Notes: generated from the sequence alone by a model not told the origin. Positions 42,901 to 52,324 are shown, numbered from the stretch's first letter. The stretch is 64,000 nt of DNA from Tsuneonella suprasediminis (GCF_003605755.1 NZ_RAHJ01000018.1:372001-436000); one strand, 5' to 3'. Program-made: numbers and translations.

Positions 42901-43108
42901 CAGCATCTTCGACGATGTCGAACGCAAAGCCTATTATTCGGTGGTGGTCGAAACCGATCGTTCCTACCTGATGAAAGATGGCAAACGCTTGCCGATTGTG
43001 CCCGGTATGATCTGCGATGTGGAGATCGTGACTGGAAGTCGTTCGATCTTGGGATACCTGCTCAAGCCGGTTGAAAAGGCATTCGGCACAGCGCTTACCG
43101 AACGGTAA
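42895..43108 (+). pseudogene. 5'-truncated HlyD-family adaptor remnant (type I secretion)
   Basis: About 70 C-terminal residues of a type I secretion membrane-fusion protein. ADSIFDDVERKAYYSVVVET, DRSYLMKDGKRLPIVPGMIC, DVEIVTGSRSILGYLLKPVE and KAFGTALTER match the end of HlyD/LapC proteins, including the YLLKP signature. The N-terminal helix and hairpin parts are missing. It starts at the junction with the cpaF remnant and converges on the LapG-like protease gene. Confidence 0.85.
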
Positions 43109-43140
43109 GCGACGCGGCGATCAGCAGGTGGTGAGTGTGA

Positions 43141-44220
43141 TCAGTATCCGTGGAGCCACGCCTGCCGCGATCCGAAGCTGAGGATCGGACGGTAATCCTG
43201 CGCCGTGCTACCATCGAGCAAAGCGTCGGTTGCATTGTCGAGCATCACGCGCTCATCCCCGATTTTCACCATCAGTACAGCGTGGTCCGCCCGGCGTACA
43301 TTGTCGCGTGCTATCGTCAGGATCATGTCGTCGCGCGGGATACCTGCGCGGGCCAGCAATTGCATCTTGGTAATCGCGAAATCTTCGCAGTCGCCCTTGC
43401 CGATCCGCAGCGTCTCACGCGCACCGGCCCAATAATCGGAGCGACCGAACGGGTCGGCATCTTCGACATAACTGATGCGCCGATTGACCCAGGCATTGAT
43501 CGCGCGGACCGTCGCCAGCTTGTCTGCCGTGCTTTGCCCCGCCTTGAACGTGGGCAGCCCCAGACGGCGGACATTGCCCAGACTTTCCGATTTTACGCGG
43601 GCCCAGTTGCGGTCGAACTGTGTTTTGCCGATTGCCACCCGCTTTGACCCCAGAATCAGGTCGCTATCACGTGCGCTTGCAGGCGGCACGGCGAACGGGA
43701 CAGATAAAGCAGGGGGCACATTCTGGGCGAATTGCAGTGGTTTCAACGCCAGAACCGGGGGGGTCAAGATTGACGCGGTGGGGAATGACAATGTTATGAT
43801 TGGAGGGGTCATCCGCCCGGCGTCAGGGGTGGCAATCGGTGCAGCGCTGCGTGCGAATGCCGGATTGATACAGGCCTGCGATACAGTGCTGTTGAAGCCG
43901 GCCGATGCTGGCGTCAGTGGTTCGATTACGGCCAGCTTCAGTCCATCGACCAGCGATTGTGTTGTGGCATCCCCGCTGATTTGCGCTGCACGAATGCGTT
44001 CCAGCGCACTGACCTGTCCGCCCAATACAGCCTGCGCCTTGCTTTGCGGTGTAATGATCGCAACCTGTGTCACCGCCAGCGGTGAAAGCGAGCAGTTGGT
44101 GATTTCGGGAAACATCAGCGCCGCCGATAAGGGCAGTGGAGTGGCCATGGCACTCCCCGAAATGCCCGCGCCCGCCGCCATTGCAGCGATCCCGAGGGAA
44201 TAGCGGACCTTGCGGGCCAT
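43141..44220 (-). CDS. LapG-like transglutaminase-fold cysteine protease (BTLCP)
   Basis: About 359 aa with a signal peptide (SLGIAAMAAGAGISGSAMA), so periplasmic. An alanine- and proline-rich region of about 170 residues precedes the C-terminal peptidase domain (BTLCP family). Its triad is visible: Cys in RIGKGDCEDFAITK, His in RRADHAVLMVKI and Asp in VMLDNATDALL. LapG, the best known member, releases large surface adhesins exported by a LapBCE type I system. The neighbouring gene is a remnant of just such an HlyD adaptor. The start is uncertain (44220 or 44241); neither has a strong ribosome site. Confidence 0.87.
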   Translation of the reverse strand: MARKVRYSLGIAAMAAGAGISGSAMATPLPLSAALMFPEITNCSLSPLAVTQVAIITPQSKAQAVLGGQVSALERIRAAQISGDATTQSLVDGLKLAVIEPLTPASAGFNSTVSQACINPAFARSAAPIATPDAGRMTPPIITLSFPTASILTPPVLALKPLQFAQNVPPALSVPFAVPPASARDSDLILGSKRVAIGKTQFDRNWARVKSESLGNVRRLGLPTFKAGQSTADKLATVRAINAWVNRRISYVEDADPFGRSDYWAGARETLRIGKGDCEDFAITKMQLLARAGIPRDDMILTIARDNVRRADHAVLMVKIGDERVMLDNATDALLDGSTAQDYRPILSFGSRQAWLHGY

Positions 44221-44836
44221 GATGGAGCCATGTGCGAACATGGTCCGGGGTTTGCCAATATTGAGTCAAGGCTGGCTTTCCCGATAGGGTTAACTGATAT
44301 TAGCCATATTTTTAACCGTGATGGCCTGCCATCGGGTCGCGCCACGTCCGCTTGTTCTGGCGAAATGATCTGATTGGGCATCCGCACTGACCCAGGCACG
44401 GAACTGAAAATCACCAGTCCTGATTTCGGCTCGTTAGCAGTTTTGCGGACTATTGTCGTTCGGTGGGTCAGCGCCAATCCCTTTCATCACAAAGGCTTGA
44501 TCGCGCGATCCCAGCGCATCCCGCATTGTAGAATGCCGGTGCTGCAACAGTCCACCCGCAACTCGCATCACGCCGACTAAAGCGAAAAAGGGGCGGCAAG
44601 TTCGTCACTTGCCGCCCTGAAAGGAGGATTCGGGAGAGCTACAACGACTACGTTATCGCTCGAATATCGAAATACGCGTGAGGTGCACCGTCGGATTTGT
44701 CGCGCGTCAAACGGATGATGCCTTGTCTTCAACACAGGTTTCGCTTGGTGCAACGATCCGTATTTTGCGATAGTATTGGGTAATCCTGTCTGACCACTTC
44801 ACATCGCTGCAATAGGCGCTATAGGGGGCCGCCTGC
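44221..44836. other. Intergenic region without protein gene
   Basis: 616 bases between the protease gene and tRNA-Gln. Base composition is lower in GC than the coding neighbours. It holds a leftward intrinsic terminator (44591-44617) whose upstream transcript has no clear gene except phoH 430 bases away. A short leftward frame with GTG start (44707-44802, 31 codons) is protein-like but has no ribosome site, so I do not annotate it as a gene. Confidence 0.5.
44591..44617 (-). terminator. Intrinsic terminator, leftward
   Basis: An 11-bp perfect stem GGGCGGCAAGT/ACTTGCCGCCC with a 5-base loop. Read on the minus strand it is followed by C and five T. On the plus strand there is no T-run. Confidence 0.75.
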
Positions 44837-44911
44837 TGGGGCGTAGCCAAGCGGTAAGGCACCGGTTTTTGGTACCGGCATGCGCAGGTTCGAATCCTGC
44901 CGCCCCAGCCA
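44837..44911 (+). tRNA. tRNA-Gln (anticodon TTG)
   Basis: Full cloverleaf: acceptor stem TGGGGCG/CGCCCCA, D arm GCC...GGC, anticodon stem CCGGT/ACCGG with 7-base loop TTTTGGT (anticodon TTG, reads CAA), variable loop, T arm GCAGG-TTCGAAT-CCTGC, discriminator G and encoded CCA at 44909-44911. Confidence 0.97.
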
Positions 44912-45044
44912 GCAGTTTTCCCTCCCCGCCTTTGATGCTTATTGAAAGCGTGCCTCGCGCACAGGCGCGCTATGGTTACAGGTGTGGTGTGGGAAAGAGG
45001 TACTCTTCTCCCCAGATACCGCGCGCGCTTTCCGTGTCGTTGAA

Positions 45045-46076
45045 TTACGCCCCCGGCCCCTCATACGCTTCGACGATACGACCCACGATGGGATGGCGCA
45101 CCACGTCGCTGGCGGTGAAGCGCGACACAGCGATGCCTTCGATCCCTTCCAGTTTGGTTACGGCATCCGCCAGTCCGCTCATCGAATCGCCGCCGGGAAT
45201 GTCGACCTGTTTCGGGTCTCCGCAGACGACCATCCGGCTGTTCTGGCCAAACCGGGTTAGGAACATCTTCATTTGTTCGCGCGTGGTGTTTTGCGCTTCG
45301 TCGAGAATTACGAATGCATCGGCCAGCGTCCGTCCGCGCATGAAGGCGATGGGGGCCACTTCGATCACGCCGCTTTCGATGTGGCGCTCGACCTGTTCGG
45401 GCGGCATGCAATCGTACAGCGCGTCGTAAAGCGGGCGCAGGTACGGATCGACCTTTTCCTTCATGTCGCCGGGCAGGAAGCCCAGCTTCTCCCCCGCTTC
45501 CACCGCCGGGCGCGACAGGATCATGCGTTGTACGCTGCCGCTGATCAGCTGGCTGACCGCCTGCGCCACGGCGAGGTATGTCTTGCCAGTGCCCGCGGGG
45601 CCGAGCGCGAAGACGATATCCTTGCTCGCCAGTTGCTGCATATAGGGGATCTGCCCCGCGCTGCGCGGAACGATGGTCTTGCGGCGGGTGCGGATCATCA
45701 CTTTGGGTGCGTCGTCCCCACCGCGCACGATCCCGTCCAGCGTCGGTTCGTTGGACATCGCGATCAGCGATTCGATCGCGCCGGTATCGAGATCTTCGCC
45801 CCGCGCCAGCCGATCGTACATCGCATTGAGCGTGTCGCGCGCGCGGGCCACCGAATCCGTGCTCCCTTCGATCAGGATGCGATCCCCGCGGGCGGATATG
45901 AACACGCCCAGCCGGTTTTCCACCTGCACCAGATTGGCATCGAATTGCCCGAACAGCGGGCCCAGCAATGACTGGTCTTCGAATGACAGCTCCGCACGGG
46001 CGCGACGCGATTCGCGCAAAGGTGCGGGGGGAGGTGAAATCGCCGGTTGCCCGGCGCGGGCGGGTTTACGGGCCAT
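45045..46076 (-). CDS. phoH: PhoH family ATPase
   Basis: 343 aa. N-terminal KH-like region (RLGVFISARGDRILIEGST), then a P-loop ATPase with Walker A VFALGPAGTGKTYLAVA and Walker B FVILDEAQNTTREQMKMFL, and the sensor strand RMVVCGDPKQVDIPGG. Bacterial PhoH/PhoL proteins are linked to RNA metabolism together with YbeY. The first ATG has an AAGGAG site. No ybeY follows in this window; the next leftward element is the terminator at 44591. Confidence 0.95.
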   Translation of the reverse strand: MARKPARAGQPAISPPPAPLRESRRARAELSFEDQSLLGPLFGQFDANLVQVENRLGVFISARGDRILIEGSTDSVARARDTLNAMYDRLARGEDLDTGAIESLIAMSNEPTLDGIVRGGDDAPKVMIRTRRKTIVPRSAGQIPYMQQLASKDIVFALGPAGTGKTYLAVAQAVSQLISGSVQRMILSRPAVEAGEKLGFLPGDMKEKVDPYLRPLYDALYDCMPPEQVERHIESGVIEVAPIAFMRGRTLADAFVILDEAQNTTREQMKMFLTRFGQNSRMVVCGDPKQVDIPGGDSMSGLADAVTKLEGIEGIAVSRFTASDVVRHPIVGRIVEAYEGPGA

Positions 46077-46198
46077 GCGCTCCTTTCGGGTTTGCGATTC
46101 GGCAGTCTAGGGGTGCGTTCGGATACGGCAAGCGGCCTGCGACCAGTGGGTGGTGGAAAAGCACGATTGTCCGCACACTGTCCTGCAAGGGTCAGAGC

Positions 46199-47686
46199 CT
46201 AGCTCGCGCTGCCGTGTTGTGTTGCTTCATCGTCCTGCACATCGCGGCGCTTGCGGCGGCGCTCTTCGCGCAGGCCCACACCGATGCTGGCGCGCGGCTG
46301 GTCCATTTCGGTGCTGGCGACAGGGTAGGCGCAGTAATCGGCAGCGTAATAGGCCGCCGGGCGATGGTTACCCGACAGGCCCAGCCCGCCGAACGGCGCC
46401 TTGGAACTGGCGCCATTGGTCGGGCGGTTCCAGTTGACGATTCCGGCACGGACATTGGCCCAGAACTTGTTGTAATCCTGAGGCGAGCCACCGATCAGCG
46501 ATGCCGACAGGCCAAACCGGGTATAATTCGCCTCTGCAATCGCGGCCGCGAAATCGGGCACCCGGATCACTTGCAGCAGCGGGCCGAACAGCTCGACATC
46601 GGGCCGTTCCTTCATCGCGGTGACATCGATCAGGCCGGGGCTGAGGAACGGCTTGTCGTTATCAGGCCGCTGCATGTGCTTGATCGCCTTGCCCCCGTGA
46701 GAGAGTAGGTAGAGGAAGCTTTCCATCAACTGATCGGCGGCATTGTTGTCGATCACGCAGCCCATAAAGGGGGCTGGATTGGCAAACGGTTCGTCGAACA
46801 CGATCCGGTCGGCCAGGTTCTTCACTTCGTCGATGATCGCATCATACATACTGTCGACCACGACCAGACGCCGTGCAGCGGTGCACCGCTGGCCCGCGCT
46901 GGTGAATGCGCTTTGCACGATCAGCGCGGCGGCATCGTTTATTTTGGGAGTGTCGAGCACCACGATGGGGTTGTTGCCGCCCATCTCTAGCGCCAGAATC
47001 TTGCCCGGATTGCCCGCCAGCCGCTTGTTAATCGCAATCCCTGCCTGTGCGCTGCCGGTGAACAGCACCCCGTTGATATCGTGGTGCGCGACAAGCGCCT
47101 TGCCCTCTTCCGGGCCGCCGATCAGCAACTGGATCACATCTGACGGAACACCTGCGCGGTGGAAACAACCGATCAGGAATTCGCCCACGGCGGGGGTTTT
47201 TTCGCTTGGCTTAAAGACCACGGTATTGCCCGCAATCAGCGCCGGGATGATATGCCCGTTGGGCAGATGCGCGGGGAAGTTATACGGACCCAGCACTGCC
47301 ATCACACCGTGCGGTTTGTGCCGAACCGCTGCCGTGCCCTGCAGCGCGCTGTCGAATTTTTTCTGACCGGTCCGTTCGGCATAGGCGGTGACCGAAATAT
47401 CTACTTTGCCCATCACCGTTTCGACTTCGGTGCGGGCTTCCCACAGAGGCTTGCCGTTTTCGCGGGCGATCAGTTCCGCGAACTGATCCTGTGCCTTCAG
47501 CACTTCGTTGGCGAAGCGGCGGCACAGTTCGATCCGGTTGGCCAGCGGGCGGGAGGCCCAGTCGGGCCAGGCGTTGCGGGCGCGCGCCACGATGGCATCG
47601 ACGTCGCCCACGGCACCACGCCACAGTTCGGCGCCGGTGGCTGGTTCGAAGGAGACGATTTCGGTTACAGGTTCGGTGTTAGACAA
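46199..47686 (-). CDS. astD: Succinylglutamate-semialdehyde dehydrogenase
   Basis: About 495-aa NAD-dependent aldehyde dehydrogenase, fourth enzyme of the arginine succinyltransferase pathway. The AstD-type opening IVSFEPATGAELWRG, KPHGVMAVLGPYNFPAHLPN, the glutamate region LALEMGGNNPIVV and the catalytic cysteine in SAGQRCTAARRL are seen. The C-terminus is extended by about 35 charged residues (GLREERRRKRRDVQDDEAT). Start: TTG 47686 has GGGGAAA before it; ATG 47716 is the alternative and adds 10 residues. No other ast genes are adjacent, so the AstD label versus a broader ALDH rests on motif resemblance. Confidence 0.85.
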   Translation of the reverse strand: MSNTEPVTEIVSFEPATGAELWRGAVGDVDAIVARARNAWPDWASRPLANRIELCRRFANEVLKAQDQFAELIARENGKPLWEARTEVETVMGKVDISVTAYAERTGQKKFDSALQGTAAVRHKPHGVMAVLGPYNFPAHLPNGHIIPALIAGNTVVFKPSEKTPAVGEFLIGCFHRAGVPSDVIQLLIGGPEEGKALVAHHDINGVLFTGSAQAGIAINKRLAGNPGKILALEMGGNNPIVVLDTPKINDAAALIVQSAFTSAGQRCTAARRLVVVDSMYDAIIDEVKNLADRIVFDEPFANPAPFMGCVIDNNAADQLMESFLYLLSHGGKAIKHMQRPDNDKPFLSPGLIDVTAMKERPDVELFGPLLQVIRVPDFAAAIAEANYTRFGLSASLIGGSPQDYNKFWANVRAGIVNWNRPTNGASSKAPFGGLGLSGNHRPAAYYAADYCAYPVASTEMDQPRASIGVGLREERRRKRRDVQDDEATQHGSAS

Positions 47687-47953
47687 GCGGTATTTCCCCC
47701 ACGCCTGCGATCCCATGCAGGCCTTTTGAGTGCGACGTGGGTGGTGCGTCACTGCCGCCGAAACGGGCCTTGAACAGGAGGACGCAGCCACGCGCCTGAC
47801 TTAGAGATACCGTACAGCAGGTTCAAGCAAACTCGTCCCCACACGGGGCACCGGCTATCTGCCGCCCACCTGCGCGCTTGCGGAACGGCGCGCATCGGGC
47901 GATAACCACGCCGCTGCCAATCCGCGCACAGATACGGGACCGTTTCGCACTTT

Positions 47954-48865
47954 ATGCACAATACTGCCAGTTTTACCGGTGCTCCCGATGCGGGCGGCAA
48001 GTCTGCCGAACGGGCATGGGCAGATCGCACCTGGCAAACCGCAGACGGGCTGGAACTGCATTATCGCGATTATCCGGGGCGCGACGATCGACCGCCGGTA
48101 ATCTGTCTGCACGGCCTGACGCGCAATGCGCGCGACTTTGCAGAACTGGCCGAAATGATCGCGGGCGAATGGCGTGTGATCGTGCCTGAAATGCGCGGAC
48201 GCGGCGAATCCGATTATGCGAAGGATTCGGCCACTTACACGCCGATGCATTATGTGGCGGATGTGATGGCGTTGCTGGCCGATCAGGGGATCGAGCGCTT
48301 CGTATCGGTCGGTACGTCGCTGGGCGGGCTGATGACAATGCTGATCGCAGCCACTACGCCCGATCGCATTGCCGCGGCGCTGCTCAACGATGTAGGCCCT
48401 CAGCTGGAGGCGGCGGGGCTGGAACGGATCGTCGACTATGTCGGGCAAGGGCGCAGTTTCCCGACATGGATGCACGCCGCCCGCGCGCTGGAGGCGCAGC
48501 ATAAGGAATCGCATCCCGGCTTCACTATCGACGACTGGCTGGCAATGGCGAAGCGGGTAATGGTGCTGGGCTCCGGCGGGCGCATCGCGTTCGATTACGA
48601 CATGGCGATTGCCGATCCTTTCGAAGATGCCGATCCATCCGCCGCCCCTGATATGTGGCCGATGTTCGAAGCGCTGGCAGGCCGTCCGCTGGTGCTGGTG
48701 CGGGGGGAACGCTCGAATGTGCTGTCGGCTGCAACCGCGCAGGAAATGCAGCGGCGCATTCCTGCGCTGGATTATGTGACCGTGCCCAACGTCGGGCATA
48801 CTCCGCTGTTGACCGAACCCGAAGCGGTTGCCGCGCTCGACCGCCTGCTCGCGCAAATCGTATGA
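47954..48865 (+). CDS. Alpha/beta hydrolase
   Basis: 303-aa cytoplasmic alpha/beta-fold hydrolase. Oxyanion region VICLHGLTRNARDFAELA, nucleophile elbow SVGTSLGGLMTML (Gly-Thr-Ser-Leu-Gly, Ser nucleophile), probable acid in the RPLVLVRGERSNVLSA strand and the His in VPNVGHTPLLTEPEA. The substrate is unknown; the sequence resembles esterase/epoxide-hydrolase type enzymes. Its stop overlaps the start of a glycosyltransferase gene (ATGA). Confidence 0.9.
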   Translation: MHNTASFTGAPDAGGKSAERAWADRTWQTADGLELHYRDYPGRDDRPPVICLHGLTRNARDFAELAEMIAGEWRVIVPEMRGRGESDYAKDSATYTPMHYVADVMALLADQGIERFVSVGTSLGGLMTMLIAATTPDRIAAALLNDVGPQLEAAGLERIVDYVGQGRSFPTWMHAARALEAQHKESHPGFTIDDWLAMAKRVMVLGSGGRIAFDYDMAIADPFEDADPSAAPDMWPMFEALAGRPLVLVRGERSNVLSAATAQEMQRRIPALDYVTVPNVGHTPLLTEPEAVAALDRLLAQIV

Positions 48866-50016
48866 CGGGTGGCGCGCAGAACGCGATCCCGCGTATCCTT
48901 CACCTCCACTCGACCTTTTCCGCCGGCGGAAAGGAGCGCCGCGCGGTGCGGCTGATGAACGCCTTTGGCAAGAACGTGGCCCATGCAGTGGTTTCGGGGG
49001 AGCCGGGCGAACTGTCCGCCGCAAACGAGATCGCCCACGGAATCGATGTCGATTATCCCGATGAATTTCCTCCGCTGGTGGGCAAGCCGACACCGTGGCG
49101 GTTGCAGGCGATGGCGCAAGCGATGGCTGAATATGATCTAGTGCTGACATACAACTGGGGTGCGATAGATGCGGTGATGGCGCATACCCTGTTCGGCAAG
49201 GCCATTGCGCTGCCCCCGCTGATCCATCACGAAGACGGCTTTAATGCCGATGAACAACAGAAGCTGAAGCCGAGCCGCAACTGGTATCGCCGCATTGCGC
49301 TGGGCCGGGCGAGTGCGCTGGTGGTTCCGTCGGAAAAGCTGGAGGGTATTGCGCTCACCGAATGGGCGCAGCCGTTCGGGCGGGTGCGGCGAATTCCCAA
49401 CGGGATCGACGTCGCCTCTTTCGCGAAGACGCCGAAGGCCGATGCCTTGCGCGGGATCATCAAGCATCCCGGCGAGCTGTGGGTCGGCACGGTCGCCGGC
49501 TTGCGCCCGATCAAGGCATTGCACCTGCTGGTCCGCGCCTTCGCCTCGCTGCCAGAGCCGTGGCAACTGGTGATCGTGGGCGAAGGGCCGGAAGTGTCGA
49601 CTATCCGGGCGGAGGCACAGGCTCATGGCATCGAACATCGTGTGCATTTGCCCGGTTTCGCCAGCGATCCTGCGAAGTTCGTCGGCCTGTTCGATATCTT
49701 TGCGTTGTCTTCACAAAGCGAGCAGTTTCCGATCTCGCTGGTGGAAGCGATGGCGGCGGGGCTTCCTGCTGCGGCTCCGGCAGTGGGCGACATCGGTGCG
49801 ATGGTGGCGGATGAAAACCTGCCCTTTATCGTTGGGCCGGGCGATATCGGCGGGCTGTCCAATGCGCTGGCCACATTGGCGAGCGATGCAGCATTGCGCG
49901 AATCGGTTGGTGAAGCCAACCGGGCGAAGGCAGTGGCCCAATTCGGGGAAGACCGGATGATTGGCGCCTATCGCCGCCTCTATTCGGGCATCATGGGGCG
50001 CGAAATCCCTGCCTGA
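48862..50016 (+). CDS. Family 4 glycosyltransferase
   Basis: 384-aa GT-B glycosyltransferase. N-terminal domain starts with ILHLHSTFSAGGKERRAVRL (the Gly-rich acceptor loop), includes PPLIHHEDGFNADEQQKLK; the donor domain has WVGTVAGLRPIKALHLLVRA, LVIVGEGPEVSTIRAEA and the E-x7-E motif region SSQSEQFPISLVEAMAAGLP. The acceptor is not identifiable; the pair with an alpha/beta hydrolase suggests envelope or storage glycan work. The start overlaps the hydrolase stop; the longer upstream frame is within the hydrolase. Confidence 0.88.
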   Translation: MTGGAQNAIPRILHLHSTFSAGGKERRAVRLMNAFGKNVAHAVVSGEPGELSAANEIAHGIDVDYPDEFPPLVGKPTPWRLQAMAQAMAEYDLVLTYNWGAIDAVMAHTLFGKAIALPPLIHHEDGFNADEQQKLKPSRNWYRRIALGRASALVVPSEKLEGIALTEWAQPFGRVRRIPNGIDVASFAKTPKADALRGIIKHPGELWVGTVAGLRPIKALHLLVRAFASLPEPWQLVIVGEGPEVSTIRAEAQAHGIEHRVHLPGFASDPAKFVGLFDIFALSSQSEQFPISLVEAMAAGLPAAAPAVGDIGAMVADENLPFIVGPGDIGGLSNALATLASDAALRESVGEANRAKAVAQFGEDRMIGAYRRLYSGIMGREIPA

Positions 50017-50147
50017 TACGCCGTGCCTATGCTTAAGCCGCGGTTCACGCGGGCGGGGACAGGCGGGTTTGACGATTGAATTGACTGCCCCATCGTTTAA
50101 AGACGCGCGTTACCCGAAACTTTGTATTGAATAAGGTGAGCCGCCAC

Positions 50148-50939
50148 GTGGCCCTGAAACCCGGCAATTCCCTCTCCCGCGAAGAGAAACGCGCCCAGCA
50201 ACAGGCCGCGCAGGACGATGTCCTGTTGCGCGAAGTCGACGATGCCGTGCGGCAGGATCAATATGCGGACTTCAGCCGTAAATATGGCAGGCCTCTGCTG
50301 GCGATCGTGGTTGTGGGGCTGCTGGCGTTCGGCGGATACCTCTGGTGGCACGAACACCGTGAGGGTCAATACGAAGCGGATTCGGAAACGTTCGTATCCG
50401 CCCTCGACAAAGTGCAGGCAGGCGATCTGGCCAGCGGTGACAAGGGGCTGGCCCCTGTTATCGAAAATGGCGAACCGGGCGCCGCAGCATCGGCACAACT
50501 GCTGAAAGCCGGCATCGCGATGGAACAGGGCAAGGCGGCCGAGGCAGGCAAACTGTTTGAAGCGGTCGCCGCCGATGCCAAGGCGCCGCAAACATTGCGC
50601 GATCTGGCGACGGTGCGTGCAGTCGCTGCCAACTACGACACGATGAAGCCCGCCGATGTCGTTTCCCGCCTGCAACCGCTGGTCGCGCCGGACAAGCCGT
50701 GGTTCCCCGTGGCCGGGGAAATGCTGGCAATGGCCTATCTCGATCAGGGCAAGAATGCCGAAGCGGGCAAGCTGTTCGCACAGATCGTGCGGGACAAGAA
50801 TACATCGGAAACATTGAAATCGCGGGCGCGGCAGATGGCCGGGTTGCTGGGTGTCGATGCGATCGACGATGTGGACAAAGTGCTGAAAGAGCAAGAAGTT
50901 GGCCCTGCATCGCAAGGCGGCGCGGGGGCGCCCCAATAA
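50148..50939 (+). CDS. TPR membrane protein, YfgM-like
   Basis: 263 aa. A charged cytoplasmic N-terminus (SREEKRAQQQAAQDDVLLRE), one transmembrane helix (PLLAIVVVGLLAFGGYLWW) and a periplasmic TPR domain with repeats such as LLKAGIAMEQGKAAEAGKLF and EMLAMAYLDQGKNAEAGKLF. YfgM-type proteins work with periplasmic chaperones at the Sec translocon, and the gene is commonly directly upstream of bamB, as here. I chose GTG 50148; TTG 50127 and GTG 50136 in the same frame are possible. Confidence 0.85.
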   Translation: MALKPGNSLSREEKRAQQQAAQDDVLLREVDDAVRQDQYADFSRKYGRPLLAIVVVGLLAFGGYLWWHEHREGQYEADSETFVSALDKVQAGDLASGDKGLAPVIENGEPGAAASAQLLKAGIAMEQGKAAEAGKLFEAVAADAKAPQTLRDLATVRAVAANYDTMKPADVVSRLQPLVAPDKPWFPVAGEMLAMAYLDQGKNAEAGKLFAQIVRDKNTSETLKSRARQMAGLLGVDAIDDVDKVLKEQEVGPASQGGAGAPQ

Positions 50940-50980
50940 TGAATGCAGGCCGCGACGCAATCACAGGAAATGGATACCGC

Positions 50981-52324
50981 ATGACTGGCAAGGCAATTTC
51001 CATCACCGGGCGCGTGCTGCTGATCGCAGCATTGTCGGTCGGTCTGACTGGCTGCAAGGTATTTGGCGGTAAAGACGCCAAAGTGACCCCTACGGTCGGT
51101 AATCGTATGCCGATCCTGTCGCGCATCGAAAGCGGCGCGAAAGTCGATCCGGCGTTGGCCGGGGTCTCCGTGGTGTTGCCGACGCCGCAAGCCAACACCG
51201 AATGGGCACAGCCAGGAGGCACTGCAGGCAAGACACCCGGCAATCTGGCATTGTCCGATAGCCCGCAACGGATATGGACCGCGCAGATCGCCGGTTCGAG
51301 CGATCGCCGCCGACTGGCTGCGGCCCCGGTGGTCGGCGCAGGCAAGCTGTTCGTGTCCGATACCAACGGCACGGTGAACGCGTTCGATGCCAATACCGGC
51401 GCAAAGCTGTGGTCGCGCAGCACCGAAACCGAAGGTGCCCCGGCGGCGGCCAATTTTGGCGGCGGGGCCAGTTTCGCCAACGGCCATGTTTATGCCACCA
51501 ACGGTGTGGGTGAGGTGGTGGCGCTCGATGCGGAAACCGGCAACGAACTGTGGCGCGCGCATCCCTCGGGCCCGCTGCGCGGTTCACCGACGGTGGCGTT
51601 CGGTTCGGTCTATGTCATGACACAGGACAACCAGATTTTCGCGTTGTCCGAAACCGATGGCTCGTTGCAATGGCAGGAATCGGGATCGAGTGCGCAGACC
51701 GGTGTGTTCGGCGTGGCCGCCCCCGCTGCGGGGCAAGGCACTGTGATCGCCGGTTATTCGACTGGCGAGCTGGCGGCATATCGTTATGAAAACGGGCGCA
51801 CTTTGTGGTCGGATGCACTGGCGCGCACGTCGATTTCCACCGAAGTGGGATCGCTGACCGATATCGATGCCGATCCGATCATCGACAGCGGCCGGGTCTA
51901 TGCTCTGGGGCAGGGTGGCCGCATGGCCGCTTACGAACTGGCCACCGGGCAGCGTATCTGGGAACTCAATCTGGCGGGCATCTCGACCCCGGCAGTGGCG
52001 GGTGAATGGATCTTCACTCTGACCGACAGCGCCAAGCTGCTGGCGATTGCCCGCAATACCGGCAAAGTCCGCTGGCTGACCGATCTGCCGCAGTATCGCA
52101 ACGAGAAGAAGAAAACCGACCCGATCTTCTGGACCGGGCCGGTGCTGGCTGGAAACCAGCTGTGGATCGCCAATACGCAAGGCGAAATCTGGCGAGTCAG
52201 CAGCGGGGAAGGCTCGGCTACGTCGTGGACCAAGTTCAAGAGCGCGATCAGCCTGCCGCCGATCGTCGCCAACCAGACGCTGTATGTACTGGACGACAGC
52301 GGCCGGATCACCGCTTTCCGTTAA
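50981..52324 (+). CDS. bamB: Outer membrane assembly factor BamB
   Basis: 447-aa lipoprotein: signal ITGRVLLIAALSVGLTGC with lipobox LTGC. Eight-bladed PQQ-type beta-propeller repeats follow, for example GKLFVSDTNGTVNAFDANTG, GEVVALDAETGNELWRAH and DNQIFALSETDGSLQWQ. It is a BAM-complex accessory that assists insertion of outer-membrane beta-barrels. ATG 50939, which overlaps the previous stop, would add 14 residues before the signal peptide; I prefer 50981 with AGGA upstream. The next gene is not der, which commonly follows bamB in related genomes. Confidence 0.92.
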   Translation: MTGKAISITGRVLLIAALSVGLTGCKVFGGKDAKVTPTVGNRMPILSRIESGAKVDPALAGVSVVLPTPQANTEWAQPGGTAGKTPGNLALSDSPQRIWTAQIAGSSDRRRLAAAPVVGAGKLFVSDTNGTVNAFDANTGAKLWSRSTETEGAPAAANFGGGASFANGHVYATNGVGEVVALDAETGNELWRAHPSGPLRGSPTVAFGSVYVMTQDNQIFALSETDGSLQWQESGSSAQTGVFGVAAPAAGQGTVIAGYSTGELAAYRYENGRTLWSDALARTSISTEVGSLTDIDADPIIDSGRVYALGQGGRMAAYELATGQRIWELNLAGISTPAVAGEWIFTLTDSAKLLAIARNTGKVRWLTDLPQYRNEKKKTDPIFWTGPVLAGNQLWIANTQGEIWRVSSGEGSATSWTKFKSAISLPPIVANQTLYVLDDSGRITAFR

